DNA of 14,203 bases from JARRNO01 sp037384885 (lineage in GTDB: Bacteria > Acidobacteriota > UBA4820 > DSQY01). A program made the translations under genes and the position numbers. The DNA is taken from the NCBI GenBank assembly GCA_037384885.1, contig JARRNO010000068.1, positions 1 through 14,203 on the forward strand. Reading direction: 5' to 3'. Under the pieces are notes generated by a model that saw only the letters and a list, made by a program, of their open reading frames with translations, did no database searches and had not been told where the DNA came from. Position 1 is the stretch's first letter. Each line of letters starts with the position of its first letter. This document shows, piece after piece, positions 7,257 to 13,895 of the stretch.

Positions 7257-7892
7257 CTATTCCAAGAAGACCTTGGCGCTGCCCACGCCCACTTCCACAT
7301 GGAGTGAGGCCTCGCCTTTTCCGCCCTGCCAGTCGAGCGCCTTGCCGATGAAGCCGTGCGCCTGGGGTTTGCCCTCCGGCGTTTGAAGGCTGACGTCCCC
7401 GACGCCGACTTCCATGGACACGCCCTTGATGTCTTTCGCGCTCGCGTGGACCGTCGCGTCTCCCACGCCCACTTCCAGCCTGGCATGTTGTTCAAGGCCG
7501 TCCATGCTGAGCTGGCCGACTCCCAGATGGGCGTCCACCGAGAGAGAAGCGGGCATCAGGATGGTCATTTCCACCTGCATGCCGTGGCTTCCCCACTTGG
7601 GCCACCCCTTGACCTGCAGGTTCAATGCGCCGTCCTTCGTTTCCGAAACGAGATGAATCCCGGAGGCGGCGTCCCGGCAGTCCTCCCCGGCGCCGCACTT
7701 GACTTCCAGCTTGATCTCGACCATGCTTCCCTTACGCGCCACCACCTTCAAGGCGCCGACCGGCACATCGAGGCTGACGCTTTTCAGACCCGAAGCCTCG
7801 AAACTCTTCGTCTCCGTCTTGACCGTTGTTTTGGCAAGCACAGGCAGCGCCGCCGTCAAGAACAGCGCCAACACCATCATCCCCTTTTTCAT
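7257..7892 (-). CDS. exported DUF4097-like beta-repeat protein, function unknown
   Basis: A 211-residue protein with a clear Sec signal peptide (MKKGMMVLALFLTAALPVLA) and no lipobox cysteine, so probably periplasmic or secreted. The mature part is beta-rich, with four similar strand-turn units: AHLGVGQLSMDG, LEVGVGDATVHA, MEVGVGDVSLQT and, at the C-terminus, VEVGVGSAKVFLE. This recurring (E/D)-V-G-V-G-(D/S) pattern is what the DUF4097 'adhesin-like' family shows, and suggests a small beta-solenoid. Two cysteines in CGAGEDC could form a disulfide. ATG 7892 is preceded by GGGAG with a 7-base spacer. The gene converges on the acyl-CoA synthetase gene with only 8 bases between stops and no visible terminator. 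No enzymatic residues are recognisable. Confidence 0.75.
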   Translation of the reverse strand: MKKGMMVLALFLTAALPVLAKTTVKTETKSFEASGLKSVSLDVPVGALKVVARKGSMVEIKLEVKCGAGEDCRDAASGIHLVSETKDGALNLQVKGWPKWGSHGMQVEMTILMPASLSVDAHLGVGQLSMDGLEQHARLEVGVGDATVHASAKDIKGVSMEVGVGDVSLQTPEGKPQAHGFIGKALDWQGGKGEASLHVEVGVGSAKVFLE

Positions 7893-8139
7893 GGCTTCTC
7901 TCCCACGTTGGCGGAGCACGCACGCGGAGCGCTCCCCTTTTCCACCTAGGTACGCAGGAGGCGGCTGGAAGGTTCTACACCGCCCCCGCGACTGGCGGGC
8001 GATGAACGCGATGACGGCAGCGAAGCCGGGAGCTGAAGGCGAACACCCTGCCTGGCCTGATTTTTACGTTTTGCGGGGGCGCCGCGCCGCCTGCCCGTCC
8101 TCGGCTTACGGGCGTCCTGACCCGCCCGCCGCCTCCGAC
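7893..8139. other. intergenic stretch without a recognised gene
   Basis: Divergent spacer between the DUF4097-like gene and the zinc-protein/hemB operon. Frames through it lack recognisable protein features. It should hold the promoter of the minus-strand gene, but no convincing -35/-10 pair was found. A lone 10-base palindrome GGAGCGCTCC (7926-7935) is present. Confidence 0.5.
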
Positions 8140-8168
8140 GTGTCGAAAATGTCTGCAGGCGTTATAAT
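8140..8168 (+). promoter_or_regulatory. promoter of the zinc-protein-hemB operon
   Basis: A perfect TATAAT (8163-8168) lies 17 bases after a weak -35 (GTGTCG, 8140-8145). Transcription would start near 8175, only a few bases before AGGAGG (8178-8183), giving an almost leaderless message. The -10 is convincing, the -35 is not, so an activator or extra contacts may be needed. Confidence 0.55.
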
Positions 8169-8188
8169 GGCATTCTTAGGAGGTGCCC

Positions 8189-8410
8189 GTGTCGCTCTTC
8201 GAGGAGCAGAAGATTACTCCGCCTCCCGGAGTGGAGAAGGGGGAATACTGCGAGATGTGCGGCAAGACGGGCCGGTGGCTGGACTTGACCAAGTGCCCCA
8301 TGTGCCACCGCTATTTCTGCGAGTCCTGCCGAGTCAGCATGGGCGGCAAAGATTTCTGCACACGACACTGCGCCAACGAATTCTTCTGGGGAGGCGAGGA
8401 TGAATCATGA
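8189..8410 (+). CDS. small cysteine-rich zinc-binding protein coupled to hemB
   Basis: A 73-residue protein of unrecognised family, with the metal-ligand series C21-x2-C24, C36-x2-C39 (then H40), C44-x2-C47 and C57-x3-C61 (H60 also possible). Four ligand pairs with this spacing suggest two zinc ions held in a cross-braced fold of the RING/FYVE/AN1 kind; that fold is inferred from spacing only. There is no signal peptide or membrane segment, so it is cytoplasmic. The GTG at 8189 has AGGAGG five bases upstream; an in-frame GTG at 8183 lies inside that Shine-Dalgarno site and is rejected. The coding region overlaps the hemB start by 11 bases, so the two are expressed together. The high content of cysteine pairs and the promoter make it a real gene despite its size. 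Confidence 0.82.
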   Translation: MSLFEEQKITPPPGVEKGEYCEMCGKTGRWLDLTKCPMCHRYFCESCRVSMGGKDFCTRHCANEFFWGGEDES

Positions 8411-9413
8411 GCACGGTTCCGGCAACGACTTTCAACTGGAGATCCCCGTCCGTCCGAGACGCCTGCGAAACAGCGCTCTCTTAAGGGACATGGTCCGAGA
8501 AACCCATCTGCAGCCGTCAAACTTCATCTACCCCATGTTCATCTGCGAAGGGACAGGCATCCGGGAAGAGGTCCCAAGCATGCCGGGCATCTACCGGCAG
8601 TCCATCGATCACGCCCTGAAGGAAATGGAAGAGGTCGCGGGCCTCCGCATCCCAGCCGTCATCCTCTTCGGAATCCCCGACCACAAGGACGCCATGGGTA
8701 CGGGCTCCTACGATGAAAACGGCATCGTGCAGAAAGCCCTCAGGGCCGCCAAGAAACAGTTCGGCTCCGACCTGACCCTGGTCACGGACGTCTGCCTGTG
8801 CGAATACACCGACCACGGACACTGCGCGCCGGTCAGCCCCGACGGCGAAATTTTGAACGACGAAGGCGTGGCGCTTCACTGCCGCACGTCCCTGTCCCAC
8901 GTCGAGGCCGGCGCGGATATGGTGGCGCCTTCGGACATGATGGACGGGCGCGTGGGCGCCATCCGCATGGTCCTGGACGAAAGCGGCTATCAGAATATCC
9001 CCATTATGGCTTACTCGGCCAAGTACTCGTCGGCCTATTACGGCCCCTTCCGCGATGCAGCCGATTCGGCGCCCCAATTCGGGGACAGGAAGACCTACCA
9101 GATGGATCCGGCCAACAGCGACGAGGCGCTTCGCGAAGTGGAGCTGGACATCGAGGAGGGCGCCGATATCGTCATGGTCAAACCGGCCCTTCCCTACCTG
9201 GACATCATCCGCCGGGTGAAGGACACCTTCGACGTGCCGCTCGCCGCCTACAACGTGAGCGGCGAGTACTCCCTGATCAAGGCGGCGGCGAAAATGGGCT
9301 GGGTCGACCACGACAAAACCATGATGGAAACCCTGCTCTCCATCCGGCGCGCCGGGGCGTCCCTGATCCTCACGTACTTCGCGAAGGAAGCGGCGAAGCT
9401 GCTTCAAGGCTAG
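8400..9413 (+). CDS. hemB: porphobilinogen synthase (delta-aminolevulinate dehydratase), zinc type
   Basis: Condenses two 5-aminolevulinate molecules to porphobilinogen, the first common step of tetrapyrrole (heme, cobalamin, siroheme) synthesis, in the cytosol. The 337-residue length is normal. Both Schiff-base lysines are present: K198 in MAYSAKYSSAYYGPFR and K251 in DIVMVKPALPYLDI. Three cysteines, C122, C124 and C132, in DVCLCEYTDHGHC are the ligands of the catalytic zinc, so this is the zinc-dependent class and not the magnesium-only one with aspartates at those sites. The N-terminal RPRRLR and NFIYPMFICEG are also family-typical. The ATG at 8400 has GGGAGG five bases upstream, inside the end of the zinc-protein gene. 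No other heme genes are in view. Confidence 0.97.
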   Translation: MNHEHGSGNDFQLEIPVRPRRLRNSALLRDMVRETHLQPSNFIYPMFICEGTGIREEVPSMPGIYRQSIDHALKEMEEVAGLRIPAVILFGIPDHKDAMGTGSYDENGIVQKALRAAKKQFGSDLTLVTDVCLCEYTDHGHCAPVSPDGEILNDEGVALHCRTSLSHVEAGADMVAPSDMMDGRVGAIRMVLDESGYQNIPIMAYSAKYSSAYYGPFRDAADSAPQFGDRKTYQMDPANSDEALREVELDIEEGADIVMVKPALPYLDIIRRVKDTFDVPLAAYNVSGEYSLIKAAAKMGWVDHDKTMMETLLSIRRAGASLILTYFAKEAAKLLQG

Positions 9414-9458
9414 GCCGGCCGGAGCCTTTCGGAACGAAATGCACGCCGTGAGACATGG

Positions 9459-9486
9459 CGGGCGGCGGAAGAACGGCGCCCGTTTT
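9459..9486 (+). terminator. possible intrinsic terminator after hemB
   Basis: CGGGCG (9459-9464) pairs with CGCCCG (9477-9482) around a 12-base loop and is followed by TTTT (9483-9486). The stem is short and the T-tract minimal, but it lies about 45 bases after the hemB stop and before the next promoter. Confidence 0.45.
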
Positions 9487-9546
9487 GCAGGGCAGTCTCT
9501 CCGTCTCCTTGTGAATCCCACTCCTTCCCGCTCACGCTCGGGGACC

Positions 9547-9575
9547 TTGCCATCCAGGGCAAAACCTCTTAGAAT
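9547..9575 (+). promoter_or_regulatory. sigma-70-type promoter of the PpiD-like envelope operon
   Basis: TTGCCA (9547-9552), 17 bases, then TAGAAT (9570-9575). The predicted start near 9582 leaves about 21 bases, with GGAGG (9589-9593), before the ATG at 9603. Confidence 0.75.
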
Positions 9576-9602
9576 AGACCGCGTTTGCGGAGGTACTGCA
9601 CG

Positions 9603-11237
9603 ATGAACGTCCTCAAATTCATGCGCCGCACCAAGTCCATGAAGATCCTTCTCTGGCTGGCGATCGCGGCCTTCATTCTGTTGATTTTCGCGGTCTGGGG
9701 CGGCGGCGCCCAGGGTGAACGCGGGGGCCTCTTTCAGAATTACTCGGTGAAGGTGGAGAGCGAATCTCTGCCCTACGGCTCGCTGACTCTCCAGGTTTTG
9801 ATGTACCAGAGGCAGCTGCAGAATATGCTCGGGCAAGCCTACAAGGATTCCTTCATGCGCGGCGCACCGATCGTCCAGGCCCAGCAGCTGGTGAATACGC
9901 TCATCCTGGATCAGTTGGCGCACCGTTACGGTCTCCGCGTATCCGATACCGAACTCGCCGATTCCATCCAGAAAATGTTTGGCTTCCGAAACCCGGCAAA
10001 GGAATATCCCCAGATGCTGGCAAAATTCGGAACCAACGCCAAGGATTTCGAAGCCCTGATGCGCGCCCAGCTTCTGGCCGGGAAGGTCATGGACCTGATC
10101 TCCAACTCGCAGTTCTTCTCAGACAAAGAATTGAAACGCCTCTACCACGAGCAGCACGACCGCTACAAAGCCGCCCTTGCCGTGGCCAGGTTCTCCGACT
10201 TCGAGGACAAAATCGTGGATGTTCCCGATTCGGAAATCAAGGCGCTGTACGAGAAGGAAAAGGGCTCGCTCAATGTGCCCGAAAAGCGCGCAATCAAGTA
10301 CCTTTACTTCACGATCAACGATATCCGGAACACCTATCCGGTGTCTGACGCAGAAGTCAAGGCCTACTACAACGCCCACAAGAGCGATTTCGCGGGTGCG
10401 CCCTTCAAGACGGTCGAATTCCAGGTCAAACAGACCATGCTCCTTTCCGATCCGGCGCTGTCCAAAAAAGTCCAGCAGGCCTACGACAAAGCAAGGAATG
10501 AACTTCAGAACGCCGACGACGCCGCCGCGCTGGAGGCGCTCGCCAAAAAGCTCCACCTCAATGTTCTCACTTCTGATCCGTTCGCAGAAAACGGCAGCAT
10601 CGGTCAGATCGGACCGGACAAAGGGCTCGCCAAGGCCGTATTCAATACAAAGAAAGATGTCTGGTCTCCCATGATGAAGGTGCAGGGCGGCGTGGCGCGA
10701 TTCGAAGTCACCCGGATCCTTCCCGCCCATACAGCCACCCTGGAGGAAGCCAAACCCAAGCTCGAAACACAGTGGAAAAAGCAGAAGGCCGAAAGTGAAG
10801 CAAAGGCCGTCGCGAAAGAATTGGCGGCCGACGCAACGGACGCGAAGACGCTTGAAGCCGCCGCCAAGAAAACGGGGGCCATCTTTACGAAGACGGGGGA
10901 ACTGGGCCCCACGAAGCCCTTGCCGATCGTCGGTAAAAACCGCGAACTGGCGGCTAAGCTCGCGGAAGCTCCCGAGGGACAGGTGATCGGCCCGGAAAGG
11001 ACCAAAGCGGGATACCTGGTGGCGGTGATTCTCGAACATCAGCCCGCCGATATGACCAAGTTCGAACAGGACAAGGCCCAGTTCGCCGAGTCGCAGGCGC
11101 AGCAGGCCGCTCAGCAGTTTCTGAACGAATACGTAGTCCGGAGGCGGGACGAACTCCAGAAGGACAACGACATCCAGGTCAACATGAAGGAGCTGAAGTG
11201 GCTCGAAAAGGACCAGGGCGGCGGCGGGCCTGGGTGA
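9603..11237 (+). CDS. ppiD: PpiD/SurA-like membrane-anchored periplasmic chaperone lacking the parvulin domain
   Basis: Folding factor for secreted and outer-membrane proteins. Residues 1-13 are basic and cytoplasmic, a single membrane helix follows at about 14-32 (KILLWLAIAAFILLIFAVW), and the rest is periplasmic. A SurA_N-like helical chaperone domain spans about 45-260 (VNTLILDQLAHRYGLRVSDTEL; FGFRNPAKEYPQMLAKFG). The C-terminal part is helical and Lys/Glu/Ala-rich, with GYLVAVILEHQPAD resembling the family's distal segment. The parvulin catalytic domain expected after YYNAHKSDF (255-263) is absent: the chain passes directly to AGAPFKTVEFQVKQ, which normally follows that domain, so about 90-100 residues appear lost in frame near 10391-10400. 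At 544 residues it is shorter than the roughly 620 of E. coli PpiD. ATG 9603 has GGAGG eight bases upstream. The isomerase reaction is unlikely; chaperone activity is plausible. Confidence 0.82.
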   Translation: MNVLKFMRRTKSMKILLWLAIAAFILLIFAVWGGGAQGERGGLFQNYSVKVESESLPYGSLTLQVLMYQRQLQNMLGQAYKDSFMRGAPIVQAQQLVNTLILDQLAHRYGLRVSDTELADSIQKMFGFRNPAKEYPQMLAKFGTNAKDFEALMRAQLLAGKVMDLISNSQFFSDKELKRLYHEQHDRYKAALAVARFSDFEDKIVDVPDSEIKALYEKEKGSLNVPEKRAIKYLYFTINDIRNTYPVSDAEVKAYYNAHKSDFAGAPFKTVEFQVKQTMLLSDPALSKKVQQAYDKARNELQNADDAAALEALAKKLHLNVLTSDPFAENGSIGQIGPDKGLAKAVFNTKKDVWSPMMKVQGGVARFEVTRILPAHTATLEEAKPKLETQWKKQKAESEAKAVAKELAADATDAKTLEAAAKKTGAIFTKTGELGPTKPLPIVGKNRELAAKLAEAPEGQVIGPERTKAGYLVAVILEHQPADMTKFEQDKAQFAESQAQQAAQQFLNEYVVRRRDELQKDNDIQVNMKELKWLEKDQGGGGPG

Positions 11238-11337
11238 CCGGGCGACGGAGGACTTTCCCGCCGCCTCGACTTTCGGGCGGGGCCGCCTTCAGAGAAACGG
11301 CGTCAGACCGGAAGCGGATAAGAATGGGAGCGCCTCG

Positions 11338-12426
11338 ATGCGCATCGGTTACGGGGTTGCTTCGGCTGCCCTTTTCCTCTCCCTTCTCGTAACGGCGGCG
11401 GCGCCCGGCAAGGCGGAAAGCGCCGGGACCTTGTTGCAGATCCAGCCCGCTTTTGCTCCCCTTGCCTACTCAGGCAAGGTTTACCTGTTCAACTCAGCCG
11501 GCAGGCTCGAGGTTGTCCCTCTCGAGGGAAAGGCTGCCTCGGCCGTCTCCGATCTTCCAGCGGCGCCGATTCTCCCGCCCGTGTCCACCCCCGGGGGCCC
11601 TTGCTTCATGGACGGCCAAGGACGTCTCTGGAATGCCGCTTCCGCTCCCCCGAGCTTGATTTCCTCCCCTGGGCCGGGTGCGGTCGCCCTTGTCCCCACA
11701 GACGGCCGCCCGGCCGTTGTTTACCCGGACCGCCTGATTCTGCCGGACGGCCGGAGCGTGGCGCTGCCGCTTCGGACCAAAGGCGCCGTTCAACTCTCGG
11801 ACGGGGGATACTGGATCTACGGGGATCATGGCGCAGCCAGGCTTGATGCAAAGGGAGCGGCGCTTTGGACTTGGACCTCGGAAACGCTCCGCCCGACGAC
11901 CGCCTGCCTGGCGGGAAATAGTATTTACTCCGGCACACAAAACGGCATTTTCGCCGCGTTGAGAGCCAAGAACGGCAAGACCCGATGGCGTTACCCGGCG
12001 GGTGGCCCCATTGAAGACGTCGTTCCGGTGGAGCCCCGGCGCGTCTTGTTTTCTTGTTCCGACCATTACCTGCGCTGCCTCTGGACGCGCCGAGGGCAGC
12101 TTGCCTGGCAGGTCCGAGTGCCGGGGCGGGTTATCTCTCCCCTCGTCCTATGCCAAGGGGGAAAAGCCTTCCTGGCCGCCGCCTCTGGGGCACGCAGGCT
12201 TTCCATGTATTCCTTCGCCGGGGGGAAGATGCTCTGGACCTGGGAGGCGCCTTCAGGTGAGATTCTCCTCCCTCCGGTGGTTTCAGACGGCAAGGCGGCC
12301 GTAGTGGTCTTGACGTCCCAAAATCACCCCCTCCTCTTCCGCCTGCCTCTGCCCGCGCCGGATCAGAGCTCATCCGGGAAGAAAGCGGGCGCCGGAGCAG
12401 CAACCGGCGCAGAAGCGGAGCCTTGA
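11338..12426 (+). CDS. exported PQQ-type beta-propeller repeat protein
   Basis: A 362-residue protein with a signal peptide (about 1-28, hydrophobic VASAALFLSLLVTAAA, cleavage probably near GKAES) and no lipobox cysteine, so a soluble periplasmic protein is likely. The mature part contains repeated WD/PQQ-like blade signatures: GAALWTWTSET, IYSGTQNGIFAALRAKNGKTRWRYPAGG, LRCLWTRRGQLAWQVRVPG and LSMYSFAGGKMLWTWEAPSG, each of the form 'x-D/N-G-x-x-x-W-x'. The C-terminus is a low-complexity Ala/Gly/Ser tail. The fold resembles BamB and quinoprotein propellers, but no PQQ ligands or dehydrogenase residues are seen, so binding or scaffolding is more likely than catalysis. ATG 11338 has GGGAG seven bases upstream. 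It follows the PpiD-like gene after 100 bases, and its stop TGA directly abuts the ATG of the nagZ-like gene. Confidence 0.78.
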   Translation: MRIGYGVASAALFLSLLVTAAAPGKAESAGTLLQIQPAFAPLAYSGKVYLFNSAGRLEVVPLEGKAASAVSDLPAAPILPPVSTPGGPCFMDGQGRLWNAASAPPSLISSPGPGAVALVPTDGRPAVVYPDRLILPDGRSVALPLRTKGAVQLSDGGYWIYGDHGAARLDAKGAALWTWTSETLRPTTACLAGNSIYSGTQNGIFAALRAKNGKTRWRYPAGGPIEDVVPVEPRRVLFSCSDHYLRCLWTRRGQLAWQVRVPGRVISPLVLCQGGKAFLAAASGARRLSMYSFAGGKMLWTWEAPSGEILLPPVVSDGKAAVVVLTSQNHPLLFRLPLPAPDQSSSGKKAGAGAATGAEAEP

Positions 12427-13320
12427 ATGCAGGCCCTCATTCCCGAGAATCATCTCCCCATCTGGGTAACCATCGATGAAGCCGAACCGGGGCCTTCACT
12501 CGTCTCGTTTTTGAAAGAGATCCGCCCCTATGGTGTCCTTCTCTTTTCCCGCCACCTCGTTAGCCCTGCCCAGGTTGCCTCTTTGAATCGGACGATCCAT
12601 GAAACGGATCCCGACATCCGGATCGCCCTTGACCAGGAAGGGGGCCGGGTCAACCGTCTCGCTTCTCTCGGCTTTGAATTCGAATCTGCAGAAGACACGG
12701 CTGGAGACGAGGGTCGGGCGGCCAAGCTGGCGCACACTATGGGCAAGGTACTGCGGGATCTGGGTTTCGACGTGGATTTCGCGCCGGTCGCAGACCTTGG
12801 GCCGGCGCTGCCGGGCACGGGTCTTGAAACACGGCTCTTCGGTCGGGAGGCCGGGATCGTTACGCGTTGCTGCCGCGCTTTTCTGCACGCATTAAAAGAA
12901 GAGCAGATCGAGGGCTGTCTGAAGCATTTCCCCGGCCTGGGCGGCAGCCGCGTGGACAGCCATCACTCCCTCCCAGCCGTCGAAGGATCCACGCGTGAAC
13001 GGACACGCCACTTAGCCCCCTACAGGGCGTTGGCGGGTGAAGCGCCTTATGTCATGACGGCGCACCTGAAATGTCCGGGGATGGCGATCGACCGGCCCGC
13101 CAGCCTGCATCCCGCCACATACCGGATGCTCGCCGGTCTCGGGTTCGAAGGGCTCAGCGTCACGGATGACCTGTCCATGGGCGCCGCGGCCGGCGAGGGG
13201 ACCCTCGCCGGAAGGGCCGCTCAAGGACTGCGGTCGGGGGCCGACCTGGCGTTGTGGGTTTCATCTCAGCGGGAATCCCTCGCCGTCGCCCAAGCCCTGC
13301 GGGAATCCGGCTTGCCATAA
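12427..13320 (+). CDS. nagZ: GH3 beta-N-acetylhexosaminidase, NagZ-like
   Basis: Glycoside hydrolase family 3 enzyme that removes N-acetylglucosamine from muropeptides in cell-wall recycling; with no signal peptide it should act in the cytosol. Family landmarks in the 297-residue chain: substrate-binding IALDQEGGRVNRL (about 66-78), KHFPG (166-170) followed by DSHH with D177 and H179 as the acid/base dyad expected of NagZ, and LSVTDDLSMGAA (243-254), in which one of D247/D248 is the nucleophile. The common KHFPGHG reads KHFPGLG here. It is shorter than E. coli NagZ (341 residues), the difference being at the C-terminus. The ATG follows the preceding TGA with no gap and has a GGAG six bases upstream, so it is translationally coupled to the propeller gene. 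Other GH3 specificities cannot be excluded. Confidence 0.88.
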   Translation: MQALIPENHLPIWVTIDEAEPGPSLVSFLKEIRPYGVLLFSRHLVSPAQVASLNRTIHETDPDIRIALDQEGGRVNRLASLGFEFESAEDTAGDEGRAAKLAHTMGKVLRDLGFDVDFAPVADLGPALPGTGLETRLFGREAGIVTRCCRAFLHALKEEQIEGCLKHFPGLGGSRVDSHHSLPAVEGSTRERTRHLAPYRALAGEAPYVMTAHLKCPGMAIDRPASLHPATYRMLAGLGFEGLSVTDDLSMGAAAGEGTLAGRAAQGLRSGADLALWVSSQRESLAVAQALRESGLP

Positions 13321-13364
13321 TCCTCCAGCAACAGTACTCTTATCACTTGGAGGGAACGGGCACC

Positions 13365-13895
13365 ATGGGACGCCCCGCGAGAATTCTCATCATCGACGAC
13401 AGCGCTTCGGTACGGTCGGATATCCGCCGCAACCTGGAAGAAACGGGCATCAAAGCCGACTTCTTTGAGGCAGACAGCGGCCTGGCCGGCTTCAAAAGCA
13501 TGCTGGAAAATGAGGTCGATCTCGTTTTCTGCGACCTGGTCATGCCCGAGATCGACGGGTTGAAATTCCTGCAGCTTCGGGAAGGACGGGAAGAATTGAC
13601 CGAAAACCCTCTCTTGATGCTCACCTCCAATCAGTACATCGTGCAGAAGGTCCGCCACCTATCATCCGGCGCCAGCGATTACCACAACAAGCCCTTTCAA
13701 GCAGGCGAACACGAAGCCCGGGCCACGCGCTCACGAAAGTCTATAACCGCCGTCAGTTCATTGAACTTGCGGGGAAGGAATTTCAGCGCAGCAAACGAAA
13801 GTCCCTTGACCTGTCCATGCTGCTTTTCGATGTGGACCACTTCAAGGACATCAACGACACATTCGGGCATCCCGCGGGAGATGATGTGCTGGTAG
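13365..13895 (+). CDS. response-regulator receiver half of a frame-broken REC-GGDEF gene
   Basis: Residues 1-115 form a normal CheY-like receiver: acidic pair D11-D12 (ILIIDDSASVRSD), phospho-acceptor D57 in CDLVMPEIDG, T87 in LMLTSNQ and K109 in HNKPF. After NKPFQAGEHEAR the chain becomes Ser/Arg/Thr-rich and unlike any domain until TAG at 13895, while a GGDEF domain is encoded in a different frame across the same bases. This reading is therefore the front of an originally longer diguanylate cyclase whose frame is lost near 13705-13730. The ATG at 13365 has GGAGG about 11 bases upstream and lies 44 bases after the nagZ-like stop. If the break is real, the product is a receiver with a nonsense tail; if it is a sequencing or assembly error, one REC-GGDEF protein exists. 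Confidence 0.72.
   Translation: MGRPARILIIDDSASVRSDIRRNLEETGIKADFFEADSGLAGFKSMLENEVDLVFCDLVMPEIDGLKFLQLREGREELTENPLLMLTSNQYIVQKVRHLSSGASDYHNKPFQAGEHEARATRSRKSITAVSSLNLRGRNFSAANESPLTCPCCFSMWTTSRTSTTHSGIPREMMCW

Noticed and set aside
7926..7935. Palindrome GGAGCGCTCC with a following short T run
   Set aside because: There is no loop and too short a stem for a terminator, and no plus-strand gene ends just before it.
8183..8185. GTG at 8183 as start of the zinc-binding protein
   Set aside because: It overlaps the AGGAGG ribosome site itself; the GTG at 8189 has the correct spacing.
8517..9923. Long minus-strand open frame (468 codons) antisense to hemB and the start of the PpiD-like gene
   Set aside because: It has no recognisable motif and shadows the confident hemB coding sequence; composition is typical of antisense frames in GC-rich DNA.
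11220..11265. Nine-base inverted repeat GGCGGCGGG/CCCGCCGCC after the PpiD-like gene as a terminator
   Set aside because: The arms are 28 bases apart, one overlaps the end of the coding region, and no T-tract follows; GC-rich simple triplets make it likely by chance.
11290..11330. Possible promoter before the propeller gene (TAAGAA-like -10)
   Set aside because: No -35 hexamer at a reasonable distance, and the gene can be read from the upstream operon promoter.
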